A stretch of 21,708 bases of DNA. Origin: Candidatus Faecivivens stercoripullorum (lineage in GTDB: Bacteria > Bacillota > Clostridia > Oscillospirales > Ruminococcaceae). Within the stretch, counting starts at the first letter, position 1; every line of letters starts with the position of its first letter. The notes beneath the pieces were generated by a model. That model was given only the letters and a program-made list of their open reading frames with translations, searched no databases and was not told where the DNA came from. Below, piece by piece: positions 6,919 to 14,093 of this stretch. The stretch spans positions 1 to 21,708 of the forward strand of contig DVLW01000174.1 of the NCBI GenBank assembly GCA_018715285.1, read 5' to 3'. The translations under genes were made by a program, and so were the position numbers.

Positions 6919-6949
6919 TTGACCTGGAGTATACTTCAGAGTGTATAAT
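6919..6949 (+). promoter_or_regulatory. MerR-family-type promoter (19-bp spacer with internal dyad) for the ABC importer operon
   Basis: TTGACC (6919-6924) and a perfect TATAAT (6944-6949) are separated by 19 bp rather than 17. The spacer contains the near-perfect palindrome CTGGAGTATACTTCAG (6925-6940; only one mismatched pair). This over-long spacer with a centred dyad is the signature of promoters activated by MerR-family regulators such as MerR, ZntR and CueR, which untwist the DNA. No MerR-type gene lies in the window. The regulator identity and signal are therefore unknown. Confidence 0.72.
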
Positions 6950-6955
6950 ATCTGC

Positions 6956-7111
6956 AACTTGATGTGTTTTTATAAAACAGACGCAGGAAGCGGTTCTGTT
7001 GCCGGCAGAAGCTGGTGTAGCGGATAGAAAAGCACGTCGGTATGTGACTCCAATTATTGCAGACCAGAAGGCTGTTATTTCGTCTCAAAGGCGGAAATAA
7101 CAGCCTTTTTT
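6956..7111 (+). ncRNA. Structured 5' leader RNA with attenuator, candidate riboswitch upstream of the importer
   Basis: From the predicted start near 6956 to the terminator at 7111 there is a non-coding leader of about 155 nt. Visible helices are AACAGA-CGC paired with GCG-TCTGTT (6976-7000, loop AGGAA) and CTGGT (7012-7016) with ACCAG (7063-7067). The latter encloses a small CACGT/ATGTG hairpin around 7033-7046. A terminator hairpin follows at once. The left arm AACAG (6976-6980) could alternatively pair with CTGTT (7072-7076) inside the terminator, a possible antiterminator. I could not match it to any riboswitch class I know (cobalamin, SAM, TPP, guanidine, fluoride and czcD-type metal classes considered). 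Confidence 0.5.
7068..7111 (+). terminator. Strong intrinsic terminator in the importer leader (attenuator)
   Basis: GGCTGTTATTTC (7070-7081) pairs perfectly with GAAATAACAGCC (7094-7105), 12 bp, plus two A-U pairs. A run of six T ends at 7111. It lies only 30 nt before the start codon of the first permease and after the promoter. Expression of the operon must therefore pass it, which makes regulated read-through likely. Confidence 0.9.
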
Positions 7112-7141
7112 GTATGTCGGAATAGGGAAAGGGGAAGATGG

Positions 7142-8125
7142 ATGGACACCAAATTGTCCTGGATGAAGCGGTATTTTAAACGTCATTTTATTCAAAAGCG
7201 GTTGTTAGAACTGATATTTGTACTGCTAGGGGTAACTTTTCTGACCTTTGTGATTACCTCAGCGGCACCCAGCGATGCAGCGGAAATGTATTTTCTTTCA
7301 CATGGGATAACGCCCAGTGAAACACTGCTGGAGGAAACACGCCGGGAGATGGGACTGGATGCCCCAGTACTGGTGCGGTATTTTCAGTGGCTTGGGAATG
7401 CGCTGACCGGCGACCTTGGAGTATCGTATCAGTTTGGGGAGAGCGTTTTTGCCCAGCTTTCCCGCAAACTGCCTAAAACCATACAGCTTGCATCGGGTGC
7501 ATTGGCAGTGACAGTCGTGACGGCGTTTCCACTGGGAATATTGACCGCAGTCAGAAAAAACAAGCTGACCGACTGGCTGATACGGTTAATTTCGTTTGTT
7601 GGAATCTCGCTGCCGAATTTCTGGCTGGCGCTGATTTTACTGTATTATTTTGGCGTTGTCCTCAAATGGTTTCCGGTCATCAGTGCCGGAGATTTCAAAA
7701 GTATGGTACTGCCGGTTTTCACATTGGAGATTCCGCTTTGCTGTAGCTATATCCGGCAGATTCGGGCCGCTGTACTGGAAGAACTCGGGAAAGAATATGT
7801 CGCGGGTGCACGCGCAAGAGGAATTTCAGAAATCCGGATACTGGCCTGTCATGTTTTGCCCGGAGCGCTGACACCGATTGTCACAATGATCTGCCTGTCA
7901 ATCGGGCACCTGCTGGGTGGAGCAGCAATTGTCGAAACTATTTTCGGCTGGCCGGGTATTGGAAGCATGGTTGTTGACGCAATACGGGTACGGGATTATC
8001 CGGTGATACAGGGATATGTCATCTGGATGGCAGTGATTTACCTTGTAGTGAGCCTGATTGGAGATGCAGCCTGCCGGCTGCTTGACCCGCAGCAGAGACG
8101 GGCAAAGGAGGGAAAATTCGGATGA
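7142..8125 (+). CDS. ABC transporter permease, NikB/DppB family
   Basis: The 327-residue inner-membrane permease is one half of the transmembrane channel of a nickel/peptide-class (NikABCDE/DppABCDF) importer. Family marks are a long first membrane span (about residues 21-40) and PVLVRYFQWL with GDLGVSY in the periplasmic-type loop. Several further spans follow. The EAA coupling segment AGARARGISEIRILACHVLP contacts the ATPase. GGGGAA precedes the ATG at 7142 by about 5 nt; another ATG at 7138 is out of frame and stops quickly. The stop overlaps the next start by 4 bp (ATGA), indicating coupled translation. It is the first gene after the MerR-type promoter and attenuator. Substrate (metal chelate, peptide or opine) cannot be decided from this subunit. 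Confidence 0.93.
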   Translation: MDTKLSWMKRYFKRHFIQKRLLELIFVLLGVTFLTFVITSAAPSDAAEMYFLSHGITPSETLLEETRREMGLDAPVLVRYFQWLGNALTGDLGVSYQFGESVFAQLSRKLPKTIQLASGALAVTVVTAFPLGILTAVRKNKLTDWLIRLISFVGISLPNFWLALILLYYFGVVLKWFPVISAGDFKSMVLPVFTLEIPLCCSYIRQIRAAVLEELGKEYVAGARARGISEIRILACHVLPGALTPIVTMICLSIGHLLGGAAIVETIFGWPGIGSMVVDAIRVRDYPVIQGYVIWMAVIYLVVSLIGDAACRLLDPQQRRAKEGKFG

Positions 8126-8949
8126 ACCGGATAAAAAATAAAGCGGCTATCCGGCTGGGAATCTTTTCAGTGCTGGCACTGCTGCTGATTGGTATAGCAG
8201 TCTGTGGTTCACTGCTTGCACCCTATGACCCGCTTGCATCTGATTATACGGCCTCCCTTTCCCCACCGGATGATCTTCATTTGTTTGGTACGGATAAACT
8301 GGGACGCGATATTCTTTCCAGAATCCTGTGCGGAGCGGGAAGCTCATTTTTCCTGACCTTTGTGATGGTGGTGCTGGTTACCGTGATTGGGACACTGGTT
8401 GGGCTGGCGGCCGGATATAAAGGCGGTATGACAGATGGGCTGCTGATGCGGTTGATGGATATTCTGCTTGCCTTTCCGGGCTCGGTTTTTGCAATTGCGG
8501 TGACTGGGATTATCGGTGCGGGAATATTGAATACGGTAGCGGCGCTGGCACTGGTCTGGTGGACCAAGTACGCAAGGCTGGTGCGGAGTATGACTATTTC
8601 GCTGAAAGACCGGGATTTTGTCTGGCAGGCGCGGTATGGCGGCGCGTCAGAAATAAAAATTTTACTCTGTTATATTCTGCCGGAAGTCATGCCGCAGGTG
8701 ATTACAATGGCGGCGATGGATATCGGCAATATGATGATATCACTGGCTGGCTTATCTTTTCTGGGACTGGCTTCTCAGCCGCCGGCACCTGAATGGGGAT
8801 ATATGCTGTATGAAAGCAGGCAGTATATGCAGACAGCGCCCTGGATGATGATTTTTCCGGGACTTGCGCTGTTGGTTACAGTCATGGTATTTAATCTGCT
8901 GGGAGACAGTGTACGGGATTTTCTTGACCCGAAAAACGGGATGGAATAA
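8122..8949 (+). CDS. ABC transporter permease, NikC/DppC family
   Basis: The second permease of the importer has 275 residues. It shows an N-terminal membrane span (about 10-32), the diagnostic FGTDKLGRDILSRI motif of the DppC/NikC family and several further spans. The EAA segment WQARYGGASEIKILLCYILP docks onto the ATPase. It ends with the family-typical GDSVRDFLDPK. Its ATG overlaps the upstream stop in an ATGA, so the two permeases are made in equal amounts. The binding-protein gene begins 27 bp downstream. Confidence 0.94.
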   Translation: MNRIKNKAAIRLGIFSVLALLLIGIAVCGSLLAPYDPLASDYTASLSPPDDLHLFGTDKLGRDILSRILCGAGSSFFLTFVMVVLVTVIGTLVGLAAGYKGGMTDGLLMRLMDILLAFPGSVFAIAVTGIIGAGILNTVAALALVWWTKYARLVRSMTISLKDRDFVWQARYGGASEIKILLCYILPEVMPQVITMAAMDIGNMMISLAGLSFLGLASQPPAPEWGYMLYESRQYMQTAPWMMIFPGLALLVTVMVFNLLGDSVRDFLDPKNGME

Positions 8950-8976
8950 TTTTGATAACAATAAGGAGTATAAGAG

Positions 8977-10566
8977 ATGTTACACAACTGGAAAAGATTG
9001 ACACTTGGAATTATTTGTGCCGGACTGGCAGCCGGAATGCTTGGCGGATGCGGCAATGCTGCAAAAACGGCTTCTGAGGAAACCACATCCGCAGATACCC
9101 AGTCGCAGGAGAATACACAGCAGGATGCTGCACACCTCAATGTTGCGATGTTCTGGGTCAGTACCAGTCTTGACCCGGCGGATGGATATGATGGCTGGGT
9201 ACTTTCCCGAATTGGTGCCGGTGAAACACTGGTCAAGCTGGATGAAAATGCCGAGGCAGTACCCTGTCTTGCAGAAAGCTGGGAACAGACGGATGAGTAT
9301 ACCTGGATTTTTCAGATCAGGGAAGGCGTTACCTTTTCAAACGGCAACCCGGTTGACGCGCAGGCCTGCATGAACGCCATCCAGCGGGCATTTGACCTCA
9401 ATTCCCGTTCCAGTGAATATTTTCAGCTGGACTCGATGGAAGCAGACGGACAGACCCTGACAATTCATACTATCCAGCCGACTGGTGCGATTGTCAACAA
9501 TCTCTGTGAGCCGCTGTTCACCATCGTGGATACTTCGGTCGATGAGCAGACGATGGATACTGCACCGGTTTGTACTGGGCCGTATGTTATTGACACCTTT
9601 TTGCCTGAAACAGAAGTGACACTGGTCTGTAATGACGATTACTGGGATGGTACGCCCGGACTGGACAGCATTTCCGTTTTTTCGGTACCGGATTCGGACA
9701 GCCGGGTACTGGCAATGCAGTCGGGCGAAGCAGACCTGACGACCACAATCGATAACTCCAATCTGGCACTTTTTGCAGACGAAAGTCAGTATAACGTATA
9801 CGAAACAATCGGACCCCGGACCAATGTCGTTTATTATAACAATGCCCGTCCGCTGCTGGATGAAAAGGAATTCCGTCAGGCTGTCTCCATGGCAGTAGAT
9901 AAGGATACATATGCCGAACTGATTGGATGTGCACCGGCAACCGGACTGTATTCAACTGCGCTTGCCTGTGGGCAGCAGGTAGAAGATGTGTACCCCTATG
10001 ACCCGCAGCAGGCAGGCGAAATTCTGGACAGTCTGGGATACCTCGATACAGACGGTGACGGTGTGAGAGAGGCAGACGGAAAAAATATCCAGCTGCAATA
10101 TTATATTGCGGCTGACCACGGTTCCGCAGACTCGACCATCATTGCTCAGGCGGTGCAGTCTGACCTCATAAAAGTGGGAATTAATGTCCAGCTGATTCAG
10201 ACGGAAAATATGTCGGATGTTCGTGCATCGGGCAATTATGATTTCTGTTCTGCAAATGACTCGACTGCCCCGACCGCTGACCCGGAGATTTTTCTTGTTC
10301 AGCACTATCTGACCGGAGGCAGCAGCAATTACCAGAATTATTCCAATCCTGAAGTTGACCAGCTGATTGAAGCACTTGCCTCTACCTTTGACCCTGACCA
10401 GCGCCAGCAGCAGGCAGGTGATATTTCCCGGAAGATTCTTGAAGATGCCGGCAGTCTGTATATCGGTTATATCTACGGTAATACGGTGACATCTTCCCGT
10501 GTCAGCGGAGCGGTTCAGTTCCCGATCGACTACTATATCATTACAAAGGACATTACCATCAAATGA
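8977..10566 (+). CDS. Lipoprotein substrate-binding protein, NikA/DppA (SBP_bac_5) family
   Basis: The 529-residue extracytoplasmic binding protein captures the substrate for the importer. It has a lipoprotein signal peptide with lipobox LGGC (Cys25), then a Ser/Thr/Gln-rich linker to about residue 50. The SBP_bac_5 fold follows, with LAESWEQTDEYTWIFQIREG and GVTFSNGNPVDA. The mature start, NVAMFWVSTSLDPADGYDGW, resembles NikA-type clostridial binding proteins as I remember them. That is the main reason to prefer a metal or metal-chelate over peptides, but it is not proof. AAGGAG lies upstream of the ATG. The 3' end overlaps the first ATPase gene by 4 bp. The gene sits centrally, between the permeases and the ATPases. 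Confidence 0.9.
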   Translation: MLHNWKRLTLGIICAGLAAGMLGGCGNAAKTASEETTSADTQSQENTQQDAAHLNVAMFWVSTSLDPADGYDGWVLSRIGAGETLVKLDENAEAVPCLAESWEQTDEYTWIFQIREGVTFSNGNPVDAQACMNAIQRAFDLNSRSSEYFQLDSMEADGQTLTIHTIQPTGAIVNNLCEPLFTIVDTSVDEQTMDTAPVCTGPYVIDTFLPETEVTLVCNDDYWDGTPGLDSISVFSVPDSDSRVLAMQSGEADLTTTIDNSNLALFADESQYNVYETIGPRTNVVYYNNARPLLDEKEFRQAVSMAVDKDTYAELIGCAPATGLYSTALACGQQVEDVYPYDPQQAGEILDSLGYLDTDGDGVREADGKNIQLQYYIAADHGSADSTIIAQAVQSDLIKVGINVQLIQTENMSDVRASGNYDFCSANDSTAPTADPEIFLVQHYLTGGSSNYQNYSNPEVDQLIEALASTFDPDQRQQQAGDISRKILEDAGSLYIGYIYGNTVTSSRVSGAVQFPIDYYIITKDITIK

Positions 10567-11348
10567 ACGAAAAACCAATCCTGTCTTTTGAACAGCTGAC
10601 CATTCGGTATCCTTCACTTACTCATCCTGCGGTCAGCGAACTATCACTGGACGTTATGCAGGGACAGATTACCATGCTGGTTGGAGAGTCCGGAAGCGGA
10701 AAATCGACGTTGCTGCGTTCTGTCATCGGATTACAGCCTGCCGGGTGCAGGATGCAGGGACGGATTCTGTTTGAAGATAAAAACCTGTTGTCCCTTTCAC
10801 CCGGACAGATGCGGGCATTCAGGGGAAAAAAGATCGGCATGATTTTTCAGGATGCAGGACTGTACCTGACTCCACGGCGGAAAATTGGTGCGCAGTTTGC
10901 CGAGATGCTGCGTGCACACCTCTCCATATCCCGAAAAGAAGCGCTTGAGATAGCTAAACGGGAACTGGCAGCACTTTCTCTTGCGGACCCTGACAGAATA
11001 CTGGACAGTTTTCCATTTGAGTTATCAGGCGGAATGAAACAGCGGACAGCTATTGGTATGGCAATGGCCCTGCGTCCATCGCTGCTGCTCTGCGACGAAC
11101 CCACCAGCGCACTGGATGTGACAAATGGCGCACAGGTTGCCAGATTGTTGCGGGATTTGTGCGAAAAACAGGGCGTTTCGATTCTGATGGTCACCCACAA
11201 TATTGGACTTGCCGCGGCAATCGGTGACCGGATTGCCGTTATGCGTCAGGGAAATCTGGTTGAGGTCGGGACGCGGGAACAGATCATCCATACACCCCAT
11301 GAAGAGTATACCATCCGACTGTTGAATGCGGTCCCCAGACTGGATTGA
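10563..11348 (+). CDS. ABC transporter ATP-binding protein, NikD/DppD family
   Basis: This is one of two cytoplasmic ATPases powering the importer, 261 residues. All nucleotide-binding motifs are intact: Walker A GESGSGKST (41-49), Q-loop Gln96 in MIFQD, signature LSGGMKQR (154-161), Walker B LLLCDEPTSALD (175-186) and the H-loop His212 in VTHN. It ends soon after the catalytic core and lacks the cysteine-bearing tail seen in its partner, as is common for NikD-like subunits. Its start overlaps the binding-protein stop (ATGA). The companion ATPase begins 34 bp downstream. Confidence 0.94.
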   Translation: MNEKPILSFEQLTIRYPSLTHPAVSELSLDVMQGQITMLVGESGSGKSTLLRSVIGLQPAGCRMQGRILFEDKNLLSLSPGQMRAFRGKKIGMIFQDAGLYLTPRRKIGAQFAEMLRAHLSISRKEALEIAKRELAALSLADPDRILDSFPFELSGGMKQRTAIGMAMALRPSLLLCDEPTSALDVTNGAQVARLLRDLCEKQGVSILMVTHNIGLAAAIGDRIAVMRQGNLVEVGTREQIIHTPHEEYTIRLLNAVPRLD

Positions 11349-11382
11349 TATGGATACATCTGCGGAGAAAGGAGTGGGTAGA

Positions 11383-12342
11383 ATGGCAGAAACCAGACAG
11401 GAACCGGTGCTGCAATTGGAGCGGGTTATCAAAAAATATGCTGTTTCGGGGAAAGAACTGACGGCGGTCAATAGTGTCAGCCTGACGGTGCAGCAGGGTG
11501 AAACGGTTGCAATTGTCGGGGAATCCGGATGCGGAAAGAGTACCCTTGTCCGGATGGTGACCGGAATCGAACCGGTTACCGAAGGCAGTATCCGGGTATT
11601 GGGAAAGGAACTTTCGTCGCCTGAAAAGCAGCTTTCCCGTCAGGAATGGCAGGAATTGCGGCGGAGAATGCAGCTGGTGCTGCAAAATCCATCGGGAGCA
11701 ATCAGCCCACGGATGCGGATTGACCGCTTTTTGCGGGAACCATTTATCAATTGGCGGCTGTGCGAAAAAGAACAGATCAGCAGCCGGATTGAAGAGCTGC
11801 TGCACCGGGTTGAACTGGATGAAAATGTGCTGCACAAGTTTCCGCATCAGCTCAGCGGCGGAGAATTGCAGCGTATTGTAATCGCGCGTGCTTTGGCGGT
11901 ATCGCCTTCCTTGCTGGTCTGTGATGAGCCGACCAGTGCACTGGATGTATCGATACAGGCACAGGTAATTGCATTGCTGGAACGTCTGCGCAGAGAACAG
12001 GGAATGACCATTCTGTTTGTCAGCCACGATATTGCGCTGATGGGAAAGTTTGCCGATCAGATTGTCGTCATGTATCTGGGAAATATCGTGGAAAAATTAC
12101 CGGCCAGCCAGCTGAAAAACGCAGTGCATCCCTACACAAAAGCACTGATAAATGCAATTTTTCAACCTGGAAAAGAAAATGTTTCGGTATTGGAAGGTGA
12201 TCCGCCCAGTCCACTAGATAGACCAACCGGCTGTCCGTTTTATGGCAGATGTCCGGTATCCTGTCCTGATTGTGCCGTAACATCACCCGAGCTTCGGGAA
12301 TATGGACAAGATCATTTTGTGTCCTGTTTCTTGACAAAATAA
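11383..12342 (+). CDS. ABC transporter ATP-binding protein, NikE/DppF/OppF family
   Basis: The second ATPase has 319 residues from the chosen ATG at 11383, which has AAAGGAG 8 nt upstream. An in-frame ATG at 11326 lies inside the preceding gene without a comparable site. Motifs are Walker A GESGCGKST (46-54), Q-loop Gln101, signature LSGGELQR (157-164), Walker B LLVCDEPTSALD (177-188) and His215 in VSHD. The C-terminal oligopeptide/dipeptide extension carries EGDPPSPLDRPTGC and Cys284, 290, 294, 297 and 315. Some peptide-class ATPases use such a Cys cluster to hold an iron-sulfur cluster; whether this one does is unknown. It is the last gene of the importer operon. Confidence 0.94.
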   Translation: MAETRQEPVLQLERVIKKYAVSGKELTAVNSVSLTVQQGETVAIVGESGCGKSTLVRMVTGIEPVTEGSIRVLGKELSSPEKQLSRQEWQELRRRMQLVLQNPSGAISPRMRIDRFLREPFINWRLCEKEQISSRIEELLHRVELDENVLHKFPHQLSGGELQRIVIARALAVSPSLLVCDEPTSALDVSIQAQVIALLERLRREQGMTILFVSHDIALMGKFADQIVVMYLGNIVEKLPASQLKNAVHPYTKALINAIFQPGKENVSVLEGDPPSPLDRPTGCPFYGRCPVSCPDCAVTSPELREYGQDHFVSCFLTK

Positions 12343-12361
12343 TAGTAAAAAGCGATACAAT

Positions 12362-12464
12362 AAGCGGCTGATAACGCAAATAACTGCGCAGTAACTATCG
12401 GCATTATGCTCTGTTGAGCGCGAGCCAGTCAGATGAATGCCGAAGCCTGAATTCCGCTTTTTTT
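12362..12464 (+). terminator. Branched RNA structure ending in a U-tract after the importer operon
   Basis: AAGCGG (12362-12367) pairs with CCGCTT (12454-12459) and leads into seven T (12458-12464), closing a multibranch fold. Inside are CTG/CGC with GCG/CAG (12368-12391) and TCGGCATT (12398-12405) with AATGCCGA (12436-12443). The latter is capped by GCTC-TGTT-GAGC (12408-12419). It probably terminates the importer transcript, but it is larger and more elaborate than a simple terminator and could be a stable 3' RNA. It starts 19 bp after the last ATPase stop. Confidence 0.55.
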
Positions 12465-12488
12465 GTTTAATTTGCGGTTACATCCGGC

Positions 12489-12530
12489 TTTACAGTGTTA
12501 AATCAGGTATGGTATACTTGATTTAACACT
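12489..12530 (+). promoter_or_regulatory. Promoter with a 12-bp inverted repeat centred next to the -10, upstream of the CNNM/CorC gene
   Basis: TTTACA (12489-12494), an 18-bp spacer and TATACT (12513-12518) form a plausible sigma-A promoter about 40 bp before the gene. Overlapping it, AGTGTTAAATCA (12494-12505) and TGATTTAACACT (12519-12530) are perfect 12-bp inverted arms flanking the -10. This geometry suits a repressor operator. Seven T follow the right arm, so a terminator reading is possible, but the stem is AT-rich and the spacing to the coding start favours an operator. Confidence 0.6.
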
Positions 12531-12559
12531 TTTTTTCAAAACTTAAGGAGGAAACTATT

Positions 12560-13852
12560 TTGGAAAGCAACCAATGGCTCTGGCAAATTCTTCTGCAGAT
12601 CCTGCTGATTGCACTCAACGCAATATTTGCCTGTGCGGAAATCGCTGTTATTTCGGTAAACGGGAACCACCTCAAAAAGATGGTGGCCGAGGGAAACCGG
12701 AAAGCTGTCCGGCTGCAAAAGCTGACGGAAATTCCGGCAAGTTTTCTTGCGACCATTCAGATCGCAATTACCCTGTCCGGCTTTTTGGGAAGTGCGTTTG
12801 CGGCTGACAACTTTGCCGACCGGCTGCTGTCACTGTTTGCAGGGGTGGGAATTGCGGTTCCGAGATCGGTGATCGTCATTCTGATTACCATTTTGCTTTC
12901 CTATGTAACGCTGGTTTTTGGTGAACTGGTGCCCAAGCGTCTGGCAATGAAAAAGACCGAACAGATTGCACTCGGACTGTCGGGTATCCTGACTTTTGTG
13001 TCAAAGGTATTTTCTCCGCTGGTCTGGCTGCTGACCGCGTCGACCAATGGTGTACTGAGGCTGCTGCGGGTTAACCCCGATGAAGAGGAAGAAGTCGTCA
13101 CCGAAGAAGAAATCCGGATGATGGTCGATGCCGGCGGCGAAAAAGGTTCGATTGATTCGACTGAACAGGAATTGATTCACAACATCTTTGCTTTTGATGA
13201 TATTTCGGTAGGAGAAATCTGTACCCATCGTACCTCTGTTGCAGTTTTGTGGGAAAAGGATTCTCCCGAGCAGTGGAAGGAAACCATTCAGCAAAGCGGA
13301 CATACCGTTTTCCCGGTATGCGGAGAAGATATCGACGATATCCGAGGTATACTCAGTGCAAAGGATATCTTCCGCCTGGGTGCTTCAGCCGGTAAAGAAG
13401 AACTGCTCAGTCAGGGATTGCGTCCGGCAGTGTTCGTACCGTCTACCGTTAAGGCTGACGTACTGTTTGCCAATATGAAAAAGAGCGGAAATTACTTTGC
13501 TATAGTTCTGGATGAATACGGCGGAATGGATGGTATTATCACCCTTCGCGACCTGATTGAGGAACTGGTCGGTGATCTGAATGAAAATGAATCCCCTGCG
13601 GATATCGTACAGTTGGGTGACAACAAATGGCGGATTCAGGGACTGACAGAGCTGGATGACGTCGCACGTACACTGGGTGTCAGTCTGCCGCTGGATGAGT
13701 ATGATACTTTCAGCGGGTACATCTTTGGTATCCTGGGGCAGGTGCCTAAGGCAAGCGGGCAGTTTGAACTGGATACGCCGGTTTTGCATATCGTAGTTGA
13801 ATCGGTTCGGGACCATCGGGTCGATACCGCGATTGCCAGTGTGATCGCATAA
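12560..13852 (+). CDS. CNNM/CorC-HlyC family membrane protein (DUF21 plus CBS pair)
   Basis: The 430-residue protein has the order N-terminal DUF21/CNNM membrane domain (spans near 8-32, 62-84, 103-121 and 136-160), a CBS pair (about 215-338) and a CorC_HlyC domain (about 345-428). The membrane domain includes FGELVPKRLA. The family is called hemolysin-like or magnesium/cobalt efflux protein; characterised members act in magnesium or other divalent cation homeostasis. Here no ion specificity is visible. The start is TTG at 12560, supported by AAGGAGG 8 nt upstream; no in-frame ATG lies close by. It is likely monocistronic: its own promoter with a dyad lies upstream and a terminator follows 20 bp after the stop. 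Confidence 0.92.
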   Translation: MESNQWLWQILLQILLIALNAIFACAEIAVISVNGNHLKKMVAEGNRKAVRLQKLTEIPASFLATIQIAITLSGFLGSAFAADNFADRLLSLFAGVGIAVPRSVIVILITILLSYVTLVFGELVPKRLAMKKTEQIALGLSGILTFVSKVFSPLVWLLTASTNGVLRLLRVNPDEEEEVVTEEEIRMMVDAGGEKGSIDSTEQELIHNIFAFDDISVGEICTHRTSVAVLWEKDSPEQWKETIQQSGHTVFPVCGEDIDDIRGILSAKDIFRLGASAGKEELLSQGLRPAVFVPSTVKADVLFANMKKSGNYFAIVLDEYGGMDGIITLRDLIEELVGDLNENESPADIVQLGDNKWRIQGLTELDDVARTLGVSLPLDEYDTFSGYIFGILGQVPKASGQFELDTPVLHIVVESVRDHRVDTAIASVIA

Positions 13853-13872
13853 TATCCTGTAGTCAAAAGATC

Positions 13873-13916
13873 AGCGGTGCTGCCGCCGGGTTTTCCGGGA
13901 AAGCAGCACCGCTTTT
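13873..13916 (+). terminator. Intrinsic terminator after the CNNM/CorC gene
   Basis: AGCGGTGCTG (13873-13882) pairs with CAGCACCGCT (13904-13913), 10 bp, around a GC-rich inner loop with further pairing potential. TTTT follows. It separates the plus-strand gene from the convergent small RNA. Confidence 0.85.
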
Positions 13917-13930
13917 AATTGATGGAAAAT

Positions 13931-13976
13931 ATAAAAGGGAGGGCTCCGGACACAATCCAGTGTCCGGAGCCCTCCC
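13931..13976 (-). terminator. Intrinsic terminator of the candidate small RNA
   Basis: GGGAGGGCTCCGGACAC and GTGTCCGGAGCCCTCCC form a perfect 17-bp stem (arms 13976-13960 and 13953-13937) with a 6-nt loop. On the minus strand it is followed by UUUUAUAUUUU. On the plus strand no T-run follows, so it terminates minus-strand transcription. Confidence 0.9.
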
Positions 13977-14089
13977 AAACATATCTGCGCTTGTTTGCCA
14001 AACCGCAGGGGGAGCGGCGGGCAAACCGAAGGAGTGCCGGGCGGGGAACCCGGTATCCGTGTGAATTGTAGTATTAACAAAACCCACAC
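13931..14089 (-). ncRNA. Candidate trans-acting small RNA with C-rich loops
   Basis: A minus-strand RNA of about 155-160 nt is predicted from promoter 14122-14094 to the U-tract ending near 13926. No ORF is visible. It folds into GTGTG/CACAC (14089-14059), CCGGG-UUCCCCG-CCCGG (14053-14037), and GTTTGCC with GGCAAAC (14026-13993) capped by CCGC-UCCCCCU-GCGG. A 17-bp terminator hairpin follows. Between helices is CUCCUUC (14034-14028), an exact complement of the Shine-Dalgarno GAAGGAG. C-rich single-stranded segments that mask ribosome binding sites are typical of Gram-positive regulatory RNAs (RsaE-like). I do not recognise it as a named RNA. It follows the 14166-14870 gene by 44 bp, so processing from that mRNA is also possible. 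Confidence 0.68.
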
Positions 14090-14093
14090 TTTA

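Noticed and set aside
6956..7111. Assignment of the importer leader to the cobalamin or czcD-type nickel/cobalt riboswitch class
   Set aside because: I could not find the B12-box or other conserved core strings, and I do not remember the czcD consensus well enough to claim it. Left as an unassigned structured leader.
11326..11382. Upstream ATG start for the second ATPase
   Set aside because: It lies inside the preceding gene without a good ribosome binding site, while the ATG at 11383 has AAAGGAG at ideal spacing and gives the usual family N-terminus.
11284..12027. Long minus-strand frames over the ATPase genes (also 9952-10617 over the binding protein)
   Set aside because: These are codon-bias shadows of strongly supported ABC transporter genes on the plus strand.
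13937..13976. Reading the 17-bp hairpin as a second terminator for the plus-strand CNNM/CorC gene
   Set aside because: No T-run follows it on the plus strand, whereas a U-tract follows it on the minus strand. The plus gene already has its own terminator at 13873-13916.
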